A DNA stretch of 64,000 nt from Microcoleus sp. FACHB-68 (GCF_014695715.1 NZ_JACJOT010000008.1:1612001-1676000); one strand, 5' to 3'; positions 46,131 to 56,036 are shown, numbered from the stretch's first letter. The notes: generated by a model from the sequence alone, not told the origin. A program made the numbers and translations.

Positions 46131-47252
46131 TTAAAACTCCCTGGCCGCCGGCATAATTTGGGGTTCAGGCGCGAAAGCCAACCACAGGGGAAATTGCAAT
46201 AACGCAAGATTAATTTGGTCTTCCGTTTCATCAATGATAATTAGCGGCATCTGACCATCTTTCACCAGCCGATCTGCTTTTTGCGCCAGGGGTTCAGCCG
46301 CCTCAAATAACACAACGCCCCGTTCTGGGCCAAAATCGCTGCGAGTAATACCCAGACAGTCTTGCAAGCCGCGACGCCATTCTCCCAGCCGTTCTGGTGT
46401 CGTAGCCAGAACTAGCGTCCGCAGACGATTGCCGTAAATCTGCCGCAATACCGAGATCGCAGAGGAAGCGATGAGAATATTTTGCAACCGGCTCCCCATA
46501 CTCCGCAAGGCTCCCCGGCCTCCTTGAGTAAAAAACCAGTTAGAAATTCGCTCAGCGTGAATTGGCTCAAACGTACGGCGCAGTTGCCAAGCCGGGCCGT
46601 AATAATCCGGCATCGTGCGATATTGGTCTAAAATGCGCCGAATTTGTTTGGCTTGCTCTTGAAATCCTTGCTCGGCAAACTTAGGCGATGAGGACTTTTG
46701 CTCGACCCTAGCTTCTCTGACAGCTTGCTTTTGAGGAGTGGGTGCCGGCGGCGTTAGTTCTAACTGCTCAGCCGCACTGGCCAAATCCTGCAAGCTTCCC
46801 ACCAAGTAGTCCTTAAAACCTTGAACCCGAATCGCCAAATCTTGAGAAGCGCCGGCAAAGGTTGTTCGCATCTCAGCACGGATGCGTTCTTGACGCCGTT
46901 CCAGTTGTTCTACGCTAATTTGCAACGCCTGCTTGCGCTGTTCTAGCTCACTCAAGCCTTCTTGGACGAGCCGGCCTAAAGCAGCTTGCGTGTCTGCCTG
47001 AGTTTGCAACAGTTGAGCGCGAGAGGTTTGCAACTTGGCAATTTCCTCTTTCAAGGTTTGTTCTTGCTGTTGCAATTCAGCCACTCGTTGCGCCAAAGTT
47101 GCCGCCTCATCAAGAGAAATTATTGCCGGCAGCTCAACCGGCAAATTTTCGCTATCTGACGCTGCCGGTGAACGTTGCTCCTCTGGCAAATCCACCGGCT
47201 CAATGGCTTGATCTTGTAACTCTTCTGGATGTTGGGTTTCGTCTGAACTCAT
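46131..47252 (-). CDS. DUF3086 family protein
   Basis: A 373-residue cyanobacterial protein. An acidic N terminus (~1-50) is followed by a long coiled coil (~50-135, RVAELQQQEQTLKEEIAKLQ), a Pro/Lys linker (~170-195) and a globular C-terminal domain (~200-370, RTMPDYYGPAWQLRRTFEPI, LATTPERLGEWRRGL). From memory this is the DUF3086 family; function is unknown. It lies 159 bp upstream of plsY on the same strand. Confidence 0.8.
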   Translation of the reverse strand: MSSDETQHPEELQDQAIEPVDLPEEQRSPAASDSENLPVELPAIISLDEAATLAQRVAELQQQEQTLKEEIAKLQTSRAQLLQTQADTQAALGRLVQEGLSELEQRKQALQISVEQLERRQERIRAEMRTTFAGASQDLAIRVQGFKDYLVGSLQDLASAAEQLELTPPAPTPQKQAVREARVEQKSSSPKFAEQGFQEQAKQIRRILDQYRTMPDYYGPAWQLRRTFEPIHAERISNWFFTQGGRGALRSMGSRLQNILIASSAISVLRQIYGNRLRTLVLATTPERLGEWRRGLQDCLGITRSDFGPERGVVLFEAAEPLAQKADRLVKDGQMPLIIIDETEDQINLALLQFPLWLAFAPEPQIMPAAREF

Positions 47253-47384
47253 AAATTAATAGGGCAATCCTGAAAATTTCAGGGAACGTGCGTCACCGAG
47301 TGCTCAGTGCCGAGCAGGAAACTCGTTTTCTTGTCTGGGCGGTCTGCCTAGCCTTCAATTGACTATCACAAAGCCGTCCCTACT

Positions 47385-47777
47385 TCACCGATTAATTGGG
47401 CAGCGCTCCTCCAAACAGGTTTGCAGCATCTTAGGGTCAAATAACACTGGCAAGAAGTGGATACTCTTGACTTCTTTAAAGTAAAACAGAATGGGGACAG
47501 CAGGCCAAAAAATCCGCCAATTTTGCCATTCCTGATAGGGAAAGCTGCGGATCAACTTTTCCGAACGATAGACATCTAAGGCTGTTTCTGTGAATCTCAG
47601 GCGAATGGTAAGCGCCTGAAACATGAGAAACAAGCCAAAAATCGCAATCACGCTTGCCACCCAAGGTTGCACCAGTAAAAGGGGAAGGGGTGCGAACACT
47701 AAAACCAGTGGCAGCGTATAGCTTGGAGCTAGTTCAACTGTCTGCGCTGGCAGGCGAGAAGATGTGGCAGTTGTCAC
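47385..47777 (-). CDS. DUF3119 family membrane protein
   Basis: A 130-residue protein with one long hydrophobic hairpin (~18-58, LPLVLVFAPLPLLLVQPWVA) followed by a PH-like soluble part (ALDVYRSEKLIRSFPYQEWQ). The length and layout match the cyanobacterial/plastid family I recall as DUF3119. Start is GTG at 47777 with AAAGGA about 11 bases upstream. It follows the MlaE gene by 63 bp in the same direction, suggesting an operon. Confidence 0.8.
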   Translation of the reverse strand: MTTATSSRLPAQTVELAPSYTLPLVLVFAPLPLLLVQPWVASVIAIFGLFLMFQALTIRLRFTETALDVYRSEKLIRSFPYQEWQNWRIFWPAVPILFYFKEVKSIHFLPVLFDPKMLQTCLEERCPINR

Positions 47778-47840
47778 TTTTCTTAAATTCCTTTGTCTGT
47801 AAAGTTACGTTACCTGATTTAATTCTAAAGGTTCAAGCCC

Positions 47841-48638
47841 TTACAAACCTTTCATCACAGCACTGCCGGTGCCGCGAAACATCAAGTAGGACAGAAAAAA
47901 GTTAAACACAAAGATCGCCAGCAGGGAGGTAACAACTGCTGTCGTGGTGGACTGCCCAACGCCCTTAGCACCCCCCGTTGTCGTCAAACCCCAGCTGCAC
48001 CCAATCACGGCAATTAAAGAACCAAAGAAAATTCCTTTAAGGGCAGCACTGCAAATGTCCCAAATATCGAGGAAGTTACGAGCAGAACTTAAAAACATAT
48101 TTTGGGAGATGCCGTACATATTCGTGGCGATCAACATTCCCCCTGCCATGCCGGTGATCAGACACAGGATGGTTAAAACCGGCAGCATGATGCAGCAAGC
48201 GATGACGCGGGGAAGTACCAAATAATCAATCGGATCGGTTTTGAGGATATACAGCGCGTCTATTTGCTCGGTTACTTTCATCGTGCCAATTTCTGCAGCA
48301 AACGCTGAACCAACGCGCCCTGCTAAGATCACTGCTGTCAAAACTGGGCCAAGTTCACGGGCAAGGGAAATAGCGAGGACGCCACCCACCGCATTTGCCG
48401 CACCAAAGTTAATAAATTCTCGCGCTACCTGAATTGTGAACACCATGCCCACAAAGGCAGCCGTTAACAGGGCGATCAGCAAAGACTCTGGGCCAACTGC
48501 TGCCATTTGGTCGAGGGTGTTGCGCCGGTGGATCTTGCCGGCAAACAGGTGAACAATAACTTGGCCACCCAGGAAAATCGCGGCGACTAACCGCTGACCC
48601 CATAATCCCAAGTTAGAGCTAGTAACGCTTTCACTCAT
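47841..48638 (-). CDS. mlaE: MlaE-family lipid ABC transporter permease
   Basis: Permease of an MCE-type lipid transporter; the plastid relative TGD1 moves lipid precursors between membranes. Five to six helices are visible, with family motifs AAVGPESLLIALLTAAFVGM, ELGPVLTAVILAGRVGSA, FAAEIGTMKVTEQIDAL and the end SYLMFRGTGSAV. Length 265. The MCE-domain and ATPase subunits are not in the window, as is common in cyanobacteria where they are encoded elsewhere. It heads the DUF3119 gene. Confidence 0.93.
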   Translation of the reverse strand: MSESVTSSNLGLWGQRLVAAIFLGGQVIVHLFAGKIHRRNTLDQMAAVGPESLLIALLTAAFVGMVFTIQVAREFINFGAANAVGGVLAISLARELGPVLTAVILAGRVGSAFAAEIGTMKVTEQIDALYILKTDPIDYLVLPRVIACCIMLPVLTILCLITGMAGGMLIATNMYGISQNMFLSSARNFLDIWDICSAALKGIFFGSLIAVIGCSWGLTTTGGAKGVGQSTTTAVVTSLLAIFVFNFFLSYLMFRGTGSAVMKGL

Positions 48639-48950
48639 GTGATTTTAGATTTTAGGTTTTAGATTGGAAAGTTCAAGCCGCAGGACTATTGCAATCATTT
48701 TAAGTGCTGCATCTATTGGGCAAGTACCGATTGCGGTGATGAGACGGACACTCTAACATGGCACAAATCGTTTAACCGAACTCTACAAGTTTTTAAGGTT
48801 ATCACTGAAAAACATAACAAACGCCTGGAAATCTCTTTGTAGCTTTCTATGACGCTTCGCGCTTGTTGAATACAGCAGCTCGCTCACTGTGCCGGTGTTG
48901 CGAATCACGTCCTAAAAAAGTTCGGGAATTGCGATTTCTCCTTACCAAAG

Positions 48951-48990
48951 AACCGAATCTCCCCATTCGGTTGCTTTTAATATATTAAAA
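48951..48990 (+). promoter_or_regulatory. hairpin and AT palindrome in the hsp20 leader
   Basis: AACCGAAT (48951-48958) pairs with ATTCGGTT (48965-48972). It is followed at 48975-48990 by a perfect 16-bp palindrome TTTTAATATATTAAAA. Both lie 58-100 bases before the hsp20 ATG. The rest of the 410-bp mlaE-hsp20 gap (from 48639) shows nothing further. Confidence 0.45.
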
Positions 48991-49048
48991 ACAAGCTCAA
49001 TTGAGAGCGGTGAAACTCTTAAAAGAACAGGTAATGGAGGCAGCTACT

Positions 49049-49489
49049 ATGGCACTCATTCGTTGGGAACCTTTCCGCGAGATTGATAGCTTGCAACGGG
49101 AAATGAACCGGCTGTTTGATACCCTCACCCCGGCTGCTGATGGACGCACCAATGGCGTTGCCTTTATTCCCGCAGCGGAAATGCAGGAAACTCCGGAAGC
49201 GATTCACTTGAAATTAGAAGTTCCTGGCTTAGAAGCTAAGGATTTAGATGTGCAAGTTACGGCAGAAGCCGTTGCCATTAGCGGAGAACGCCGGAGTGAA
49301 GCCAAAACAGAAGAAAATGGCATGATGCGCTCTGAATTCCGCTACGGTAAATTTCAACGCGTGATTCCTTTGCCAGGGCGGGTTCAAAATAACCAAGTTC
49401 AAGCCGAATATAAAGACGGCATTCTTCAGCTAACGCTTCCTAAAGCTGAAGAAGAAAAGAACCGCGTTGTTAAAGTTAATTTGGGTTAA
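49049..49489 (+). CDS. hspA: small heat shock protein (Hsp20/HspA)
   Basis: A 146-residue alpha-crystallin-type chaperone that binds unfolding proteins and membranes. The N-terminal arm (MALIRWEPFREIDSLQREMN) and the alpha-crystallin domain (~45-140) with LKLEVPGLEAKDLDV and the closing KDGILQLTLPK are clear. The ATG at 49049 is chosen, with GGAGG 8-9 bases upstream; the open frame continues upstream to in-frame ATGs but those are in the leader. Two hairpins follow the gene. Expression is likely temperature- and light-regulated as in other cyanobacteria; this is inferred from the family. Confidence 0.95.
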   Translation: MALIRWEPFREIDSLQREMNRLFDTLTPAADGRTNGVAFIPAAEMQETPEAIHLKLEVPGLEAKDLDVQVTAEAVAISGERRSEAKTEENGMMRSEFRYGKFQRVIPLPGRVQNNQVQAEYKDGILQLTLPKAEEEKNRVVKVNLG

Positions 49490-49528
49490 ACGTTGGTCGG
49501 TTAACCCTGAGTGGTAAGGTTTGATTTG

Positions 49529-49550
49529 GGGGCGAGAAGTCTTTCGCCCC
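49529..49550 (+). terminator. GC-rich hairpin after hsp20
   Basis: GGGGCGA (49529-49535) pairs with TCGCCCC (49544-49550) about 40 bp after the hsp20 stop. There is no strong T-run, so it may be a first weak terminator or a 3' RNA protector. Confidence 0.5.
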
Positions 49551-49595
49551 TTGAAAGATTCCAACTTCTGAACACAACTTAAGATAAATAGCCAA

Positions 49596-49621
49596 CAGCC
49601 CCAGAAAATTTTCTAGGGCTG
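49596..49621 (+). terminator. intrinsic terminator after hsp20
   Basis: A near-perfect 26-bp palindrome (CAGCCC...GGGCTG, one mismatch) is followed directly by TTTTATTTTG. The region 49622-49999 after it is AT-rich with no supported gene. Confidence 0.8.
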
Positions 49622-49999
49622 TTTTATTTTGAATTGATGGGACGATAAATCGCCACTTGCCTATTTGGGTGAGGGCAGTAAGCCTAGCAATTCTGAAGAT
49701 TTATAGAAGATTCACTTAAATCATTTTTTAGGTAGATACAATCTTTCAAACCACGTAGAGCAATTCCTTGTACTGCGGGGATAACGTTGCCCATTTATAA
49801 AGATTCCTGGGATTAAAGTCAATAAATATTATTAATTGCCAATAAAAATAAAAAGCGGATCTGGCTAGTAAAACGCTTTGATCCTTATTTGATAAAAGTT
49901 TCGGCTGATGGGTTCGCCAAAATAGCTGGGAATGATGATTTAATTGCGGAATGTGGGTTTTATAAGAAGCAGAATCTATATATAGACGGTTGACAAAAC

Positions 50000-51988
50000 A
50001 TGAAGCATTACTCATGGCCTAATTGGTCACTATGGCTAACCAAAGTGCTGGTTGTCGCGACTGTCTACTATGCTGCAGCGATCTTCGCGCGCTCACTCGC
50101 GGAGCAACCTGGGACTGTTATGCCGGTGTGGCCGGCATCTGGAATTTCCTTAGCAGCAGTCATCCTGCTGGGATATGAAGTTTGGCCGGGAATTTGGCTA
50201 GGTCAGTTTTTAGAAGCGATAACGGCTTTATTGAGTGAAGCAAATGCCCCTCCAGTTGCCACGTCCATTGCCCTCTCGGCATTTATGGGAGTCGTGGTGA
50301 CAGTGCCTTATGTGTTGGGCAGCTTTTTGCTGCGTCGGTTTGTGGGACACCAAAATTTGCTGGATCGGGCAGCGGATGTTTTTAAGTTTGTGGCGCTGGG
50401 AGCTATTTTCATCTGCGCGGTGAGCGCAACGCTTGGTTCAACCAGTTTGTGTTTGGCCGGCATCTGTAGCTGGGATACCTACGGACAAACCTGGGCTACG
50501 TGGTTTTTAGGAGATACCGTTGGAATTTTGGTTGTGGCACCGGCACTGCTGATTTGGATCCGTCCGATTTCAAATTTGAGATTTTCGACTTTACCATCCT
50601 ATCTAAAATCTGCAATTGCACATCCCAAGTTTTTTGAGGCTGTACTGCTGTTGGTACTACTGGTAAGTATTTGCCAAGTGGCGTTCGGCGGCGGTTATCC
50701 GGTGGCTTATTTAGTCATTCCCTGTTTAGTCTGGGCTGCTTTTCGATTTGGCCAGCGTGGTGCAACGTTATTAATTCTGATCGTGTCGAGTAGCGCGATT
50801 TGGGGGACGGTTCACGGTCATGGGCCATTTATCCGGGAGTCACTCAACGAATCTCTGCTGTTATTGCAGTGTTTTGTCGGGGTTATTGCGGTAACAACGA
50901 TAATTTTGGCGGCAGTGATTGTAGAACGCGAGCAGGCGGAGGCTAGCTTGCAACGGGCGAATGAGCTGCTAGAACAAAGAGTTGAGGAGCGCACGGCTGC
51001 TTTAATGCTGGCAAATGAAGCGTTGCAGCAGTCGGAGGTTGAATTGAGAGAAAAAGCGAGCCAGATCGAACGAGCGATGCGGGAGTTGCAGCTGACTCAA
51101 TCTCAACTAATTCAGACGGAAAAAATGTCTTCTTTAGGGCAGTTGGTTGCCGGTGTGGCTCACGAAATTAATAATCCGGTGAGCTTTATTTATGGCAATG
51201 TGACGCCGGCAAAGCAATATATTGACGACTTGTTACACTTGCTGCAGCTTTACCGGCAGCATTATCCAAATCCAACCATAGACATTCTAGAGTTATCGAG
51301 GGAGATGGATTTGGAGTTTATTTTAGAAGATTTGCCGAAGCTATTAACTTCGATGAAAATGGGAGCGGATCGCATTCGGTCAATTGTTTTATCGCTGCGA
51401 AATTTTTCCCGTTTAGATGAATCAGAAATGAAGCCGGTTGATATTCATGAGGGGTTAGATAGTACACTGCTGCTGTTGCAAAATCGCTTGAAAGCAGATG
51501 CCGGCAATCGTGAGATTCAAATTATTAAAGAGTATGGTAACTTGCCCTCTGTGGAGTGTTATGCCGGCCAACTTAATCAAGTTTTTATGAATTTGCTTGC
51601 CAATGCAATTGATGCGCTGGAAAAGAAAGACGCTCCTCGGATTATTACGATTAGCACTTCTGTGAAGATTAGAGAGGCAGAAGAGACGCAAAAAAAAGAA
51701 TCTTCCATCTCTAATCCCCAAGTTGTGATTCGGATAGCAGATAATGGAATAGGGATGGCGGAACATCTGCAAAAACGCCTTTTCGATCCGTTCTTTACCA
51801 CAAAGCCGGTGGGCAAAGGAACGGGTTTGGGTTTGTCAATTAGTTATCAGATTGTTGTTGAAAAACACAAGGGTCAATTACGGTGTATTTCCAAACCCAT
51901 GCAGGGAACAGAGTTTATCATTGAAATTCCTATTCAGCAATCTTCTAGTAAGTTGTTGAGTCGTTCCTGTGCTTTACCGTTGGGTTAG
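50000..51988 (+). CDS. MASE1-domain sensor histidine kinase
   Basis: A membrane kinase of 662 residues. The N-terminal ~310 residues contain about eight membrane helices of MASE1 type (VMPVWPASGISLAAVILLG is the characteristic start). A coiled coil (~312-365) leads to the transmitter: HisKA phospho-His in GVAHEINNPVSFIYG (~390), N box (LANAIDALEK), G1 (ADNGIGMA), F box and G2 (GKGTGLGLSISYQ). Its last ~280 residues are closely similar to those of the sensor kinase at 34951. No response regulator is adjacent; the adenylate cyclase at 52868 is the next gene on the strand. Confidence 0.93.
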   Translation: MKHYSWPNWSLWLTKVLVVATVYYAAAIFARSLAEQPGTVMPVWPASGISLAAVILLGYEVWPGIWLGQFLEAITALLSEANAPPVATSIALSAFMGVVVTVPYVLGSFLLRRFVGHQNLLDRAADVFKFVALGAIFICAVSATLGSTSLCLAGICSWDTYGQTWATWFLGDTVGILVVAPALLIWIRPISNLRFSTLPSYLKSAIAHPKFFEAVLLLVLLVSICQVAFGGGYPVAYLVIPCLVWAAFRFGQRGATLLILIVSSSAIWGTVHGHGPFIRESLNESLLLLQCFVGVIAVTTIILAAVIVEREQAEASLQRANELLEQRVEERTAALMLANEALQQSEVELREKASQIERAMRELQLTQSQLIQTEKMSSLGQLVAGVAHEINNPVSFIYGNVTPAKQYIDDLLHLLQLYRQHYPNPTIDILELSREMDLEFILEDLPKLLTSMKMGADRIRSIVLSLRNFSRLDESEMKPVDIHEGLDSTLLLLQNRLKADAGNREIQIIKEYGNLPSVECYAGQLNQVFMNLLANAIDALEKKDAPRIITISTSVKIREAEETQKKESSISNPQVVIRIADNGIGMAEHLQKRLFDPFFTTKPVGKGTGLGLSISYQIVVEKHKGQLRCISKPMQGTEFIIEIPIQQSSSKLLSRSCALPLG

Positions 51989-52069
51989 CATTGGGAAAAG
52001 TAAGTTTTCAAGTGAGCAAGAATTTGATCAATTAAAGGAATGCCAGATAGAAGACTGCCGGCTAAAACA

Positions 52070-52465
52070 AGTTTTTGAGTAAATTGGCACACACTCCAAA
52101 GCGGGTGGCGTTTCACAGGCGAGCGCTACTATTCGCGTCATCTTCTGTGGTAAAAAACTTAGGCGTTCCGGGACGATGTTCTTCAGTTAATATTTGGGTA
52201 ATGAATGGCACCCACTTTTTATCACTGACTTTTTAGCTGCGGCTGCTTCCAGTTGCGCTGTAGCCACTGCCCACCTCGTCCGCCACAAGCGCACCTGAAC
52301 CCGTTCCAGTTGTCATGGGTTGCGAATTTGGGTATCACTCAACGCCTGAAGCAGCCAAGAGCAGTTGTGCCGGCCTGACTAGAACTCCTATCCCAAGCTC
52401 ATCTCTGGTAGGTTACTTTCGCCAGAGCGCACTAGCTCCTGTGGCCCTTGTCCTTTAACTATGTT
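52070..52465 (-). pseudogene. IS630-type transposase relic
   Basis: Read on the minus strand, several frames join into an IS630-family N-terminal region: QELVRS, then LLQALSDTQIRNP, QLERVQVRLWRTRW, ATAQLEAAAA, and after a frame change SDKKWVPFITQILTEEHRPG, then IVALACETPP. In-frame stops and at least two frame changes break it. The helix-turn-helix and the PRPGTP-like linker fit IS630; the DDE catalytic part is missing. It occupies the first half of the 879-bp gap before the cyclase. Confidence 0.55.
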
Positions 52466-52867
52466 TACTTTTATAGCGTTCAAGCCTTGTTAGGCTGGTA
52501 ACAACCAGATAAATTCGTAATAGGTCGCTTGGTATTGAGCCTGAGTGATCGAGCTACACGACTCTATTTTCTATTGAGTAACTTTCCCGGTACTCCTTAT
52601 TGATGGATAGTGTTAATTTGGTTGTCAACCCGCGTTCGCCCTAAGTTGAGCGAGAGATTATCTTAATTAAGGGGCTTCAAATTCATATCATCCGAGTCCG
52701 GCAATCACGTTGCTCACACAGAGTTTGACCGTCACCAGGTTCAAGGAACACTCACATTGGCGCGTGCCCAGCATTGCTTCGGCATTCACCGATCGCTTTG
52801 ACTTGTACTTGAGCGAAACTTTGTGCCGAAGCGTGGGTTATCCTGCACCCTGTGAGGGGTTATTACT
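52466..52867. other. intergenic region upstream of the cyclase
   Basis: No gene is supported here. GAGGGG about 10 bases before the cyclase ATG is its ribosome binding site. No clear promoter is found. Confidence 0.45.
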
Positions 52868-55450
52868 ATGACATTTTCCGATGCTGGTAGCGTTCTGGCC
52901 ACATTGACTCAAGCCAATCGCATGGGTGCCCTAGCCCGTCGCGTTAAAAATCTGCCAGTTGCCGAATTTGTCTGCCTGCTCGATTTTATTACCGCCGAAT
53001 TTCAACAGTTTCTCCGGGCGATTGAGCTGATCAACAACGAAGCCCTGGAAACGATGCTTGAGCAGCTGCTGGATGCCTTTACGCTGAAAATTGGCCAAAT
53101 CATCCAAGCGGATCGTACGACTATCTTTTTAGTTGACACCGAAAAACGCCAATTATGGTCTAAACTCACTCCCAGCGAAAATGGCAAGCCGCTAGAAATC
53201 CGCATTCCGCTGAATGTTGGAATTGCCGGCCATGTGGCCACCACCGGCGAATGTCTGAATATTGCAGACGTTAGCACGCATGAATTATTCAACAAAGAAG
53301 TTGACGAACATCCGGGCTATTACACCCGCAACTTGCTGTGCATCCCAATTTTTAGTAACAAACACCCGAATCAAGTGGTGGCGGTGGTGCAGCTGTTAAA
53401 TAAAGCCGGTGATGTGCCGTTTGATAGTGAGGATGAGGAGGAATTTCGCACCTTTGCCAACTCGATTGGCATTATCTTAGAAAGCTGTCAGTCTTTTTAT
53501 GTGGCTGCCCGGAATCAGCGGGGGGTTTCCGCCCTTCTGAAGGCGACATCTTCACTGGGCCAAAGTCTGGATCTGGAAGCGACGCTGCGTTCTGTGATGG
53601 ATCAAGCCCGCGATCTGATGCAGGCGGATCGCAGTACCCTGTTTTTGCTCAGTCAAGAAACTGGGGAACTGTGGACAAAGGTGGCGAAGGCGGATGGCAG
53701 AACGATGATGGAAATCCGCATTCCTGCCAATAAAGGAATCGCCGGCTATGTGGCTTCTACCGGCGCAACGCTCAATATTACGGATGCTTATCAAGATCCC
53801 CGTTTTGATCCGAGTACCGACAAGCGCACCGGCTACCGCACTCGCACGATTTTGTGTATGCCGGTGTATAACTCGTCGGGTAACTTGATTGGGGTGACTC
53901 AACTAATTAATAAGAACCAAGGCAGTTTCACCAGTTCTGATGAAGCGTTTATGCGGGCTTTTAACGCTCAAGCCGGCATCGCCCTTGAAAATGCCCAGCT
54001 ATTTGAGAGTGTTTTGATCGAGAAGCAATATCAGAAAGACATCTTGCAAAGTCTATCTGACGCGGTGATCTCTACAGATATGCAAGGCCGGATTGTAACG
54101 ATTAATGAAGCAGCGCTGGAGTTACTAGGTTGCCCTGTGCGAATAGAAGCCGGTAAACACCGGCACCTGTGGGAACAGAAGCTTGTTGACCGATTCCTTT
54201 GGGAGGTTGTGCCTATTGAGAATCTGCGATGGCGCTTACAAGACAGTCTAACAACAGGTTCTAGGCACTATGTACCTGAGCAAAATTTAGTTCTAGGGCT
54301 ATACACAGATCCTCCAAAATTGCCCCCAGACTCTGGAGAAGTTTCCAAACTCTACATCCTAGCCCTTCCGGATCGCATCCACCCGGACATCTATATTCCT
54401 TGGAACCAACTGATTTGGGATGCCGGTGATGTCCAAACTCCCACCCAACTCTTTAAAGATCAGGTGACACACATCGAACGCAGTATCAATCTCACCGTCA
54501 ACCCCCTCACCAATCCTGAAGGAGGCGTGCGAGGCGGTTTAGTCGTCCTTGAAGACATCAGCCGCGAAAAACGGATGAAAACGACCATGTACCGCTACAT
54601 GACTCCAGGTGTGGCAGAACGAGTCATGGCGCTGGGTGAGGACTCCCTCATGGTGGGCGAACGCAAAGAAGTTTCTATTTTATTTTCCGACATCCGAGGA
54701 TACACGACTCTTACAGAAAACCTTGGGGCGACGGAAGTGGTAATGCTGCTAAATCAGTATTTTGAAACAATGGTGGAGGCGGTGTTTAACCACGAAGGCA
54801 CTTTGGATAAATTTATCGGTGATGCCCTAATGGCCGTTTTTGGGGCACCCCTGCCCCTGGAAAACCACGCGAGGATGGCTGTTGAGTCAGCATTAGATAT
54901 GCGCCGGCGGTTGGTCGAATTTAACAAAAAGCGCATTATTGAAGCCCAGCCGCAAATTCATATTGGCATTGGCATTAGTTCGGGAGATGTGGTGTCAGGC
55001 AATATTGGGTCGCAAAAACGCATGGACTACACCGTTATTGGTGATGGCGTTAACTTAAGTTCTCGCCTAGAAAGTGTGACGAAAGAGTATAATTGCGATA
55101 TTATTTTAAGCGAATATACTTATGAACTCTGTAGCGATGAGATCTGGGTACGCGAGTTAGACAAAATTCGCGTAAAGGGTAAAAATGAAGCGGTGAGTAT
55201 TTATGAATTAATTGGTGATCGCCGGCAGCCTCTAGACAGCGCCACTGAAAAGTTTTTACAACTCTACAAAGATGGCCGCGCTGCTTACATGGCGAGGGAT
55301 TTTCAGCAAGCAATTGTTTACTTTGAATTGGCGGCACAAATTCGAGAAAAAGACCGTGCGGTAGCCATTCATTTGGAACGCTGCCACAATTATCTTAAAA
55401 ACCCTCCTCCTGAGTCTTGGAATGGGGTGCATACGATGACAACGAAGTAA
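52868..55450 (+). CDS. adenylate cyclase with GAF-GAF-PAS sensory part
   Basis: An 860-residue class III nucleotide cyclase making cAMP. Two GAF domains (~60-205 and ~225-375), a PAS-like segment (~385-575) and the cyclase domain (~595-775) are followed by a TPR-like tail (~785-850, FQQAIVYFELAAQIREK). Both metal-binding Asp residues are seen (LFSDIRGY ~609 and KFIGDALMAVFG ~650), as are the substrate-specifying Lys (LDKFIGD) and Thr (MDYTVIGDGVN) that favour ATP, and the transition-state Asn/Arg (NLSSRLE). It resembles the CyaB-type cyclases of Anabaena with GAF-controlled activity. No membrane segment is present. Confidence 0.93.
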   Translation: MTFSDAGSVLATLTQANRMGALARRVKNLPVAEFVCLLDFITAEFQQFLRAIELINNEALETMLEQLLDAFTLKIGQIIQADRTTIFLVDTEKRQLWSKLTPSENGKPLEIRIPLNVGIAGHVATTGECLNIADVSTHELFNKEVDEHPGYYTRNLLCIPIFSNKHPNQVVAVVQLLNKAGDVPFDSEDEEEFRTFANSIGIILESCQSFYVAARNQRGVSALLKATSSLGQSLDLEATLRSVMDQARDLMQADRSTLFLLSQETGELWTKVAKADGRTMMEIRIPANKGIAGYVASTGATLNITDAYQDPRFDPSTDKRTGYRTRTILCMPVYNSSGNLIGVTQLINKNQGSFTSSDEAFMRAFNAQAGIALENAQLFESVLIEKQYQKDILQSLSDAVISTDMQGRIVTINEAALELLGCPVRIEAGKHRHLWEQKLVDRFLWEVVPIENLRWRLQDSLTTGSRHYVPEQNLVLGLYTDPPKLPPDSGEVSKLYILALPDRIHPDIYIPWNQLIWDAGDVQTPTQLFKDQVTHIERSINLTVNPLTNPEGGVRGGLVVLEDISREKRMKTTMYRYMTPGVAERVMALGEDSLMVGERKEVSILFSDIRGYTTLTENLGATEVVMLLNQYFETMVEAVFNHEGTLDKFIGDALMAVFGAPLPLENHARMAVESALDMRRRLVEFNKKRIIEAQPQIHIGIGISSGDVVSGNIGSQKRMDYTVIGDGVNLSSRLESVTKEYNCDIILSEYTYELCSDEIWVRELDKIRVKGKNEAVSIYELIGDRRQPLDSATEKFLQLYKDGRAAYMARDFQQAIVYFELAAQIREKDRAVAIHLERCHNYLKNPPPESWNGVHTMTTK

Positions 55451-55564
55451 AGGGCAAAGGAAATTTTTCTAGAGGCAGATTTTGTAGAAATTAGGCCGGC
55501 TCAGAAAATTTGGGGTTTAAATTGGAAAGGAGTGACTATTGTAACTCCCGTATAGTCCATAAAT

Positions 55565-56036
55565 CGGCTAATAACCTGCCATAAGGCTTTAAACGTGTCT
55601 GCACTTCGGTCACCAACGACCCAAGCAATAATCCCTGCAATTGCTTGATTTACAACTGTCCCTAGCCAGAATTTGTTTTTTTGCCGCCATAAGTCTGTCA
55701 TTCATCTATCAGGACTATTTCGGTAATTTCCGAATAATTGGGTTCGGGAGTGAGGTGATTTCCTGTCTTTTTAACCTAATTGATAAAGGTATTATGAGAA
55801 ACGCCAGTCAGACGTTCTATCCGCCGACATCCATTTCCTTTTAGATAGAGATGGAGACATTGCTTTTTCACATCTAAAGGATAACCTCTGTCAGAATAAA
55901 CATCTATAAATTGCCCACGGCCATCTGAACAAATATGGTTTTGCTTACCTCTTTTTAAGCCATTTTTATTAGTATTGGTGGACTGACAACTGGGGCAAAA
56001 CATAGGTTTTGTGAGTTGCCGATGTCCTTTTATCAT
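55565..56036 (-). pseudogene. IS1-family transposase remnant, copy 1
   Basis: From 56036 the frame reads a zinc-finger-like N terminus (MFCPSCQSTNTNKNGLKRGK) and the HTH region CRRIERLTGVSHNT, then meets a stop (FIN-stop). The following segment continues in the same frame with more stops; the catalytic part resumes in another frame from 55701 as KNKFWLGTVVNQAIAGII and GDRSADTFKALW. An A7 run lies at the frame change. Beyond KALW the sequence diverges. It cannot make an active transposase. Confidence 0.8.

Noticed and set aside
49746-50015. 89-codon minus frame before the MASE1 kinase
   Set aside because: Covers the start and leader of the kinase gene; AT-rich translation with no family features.
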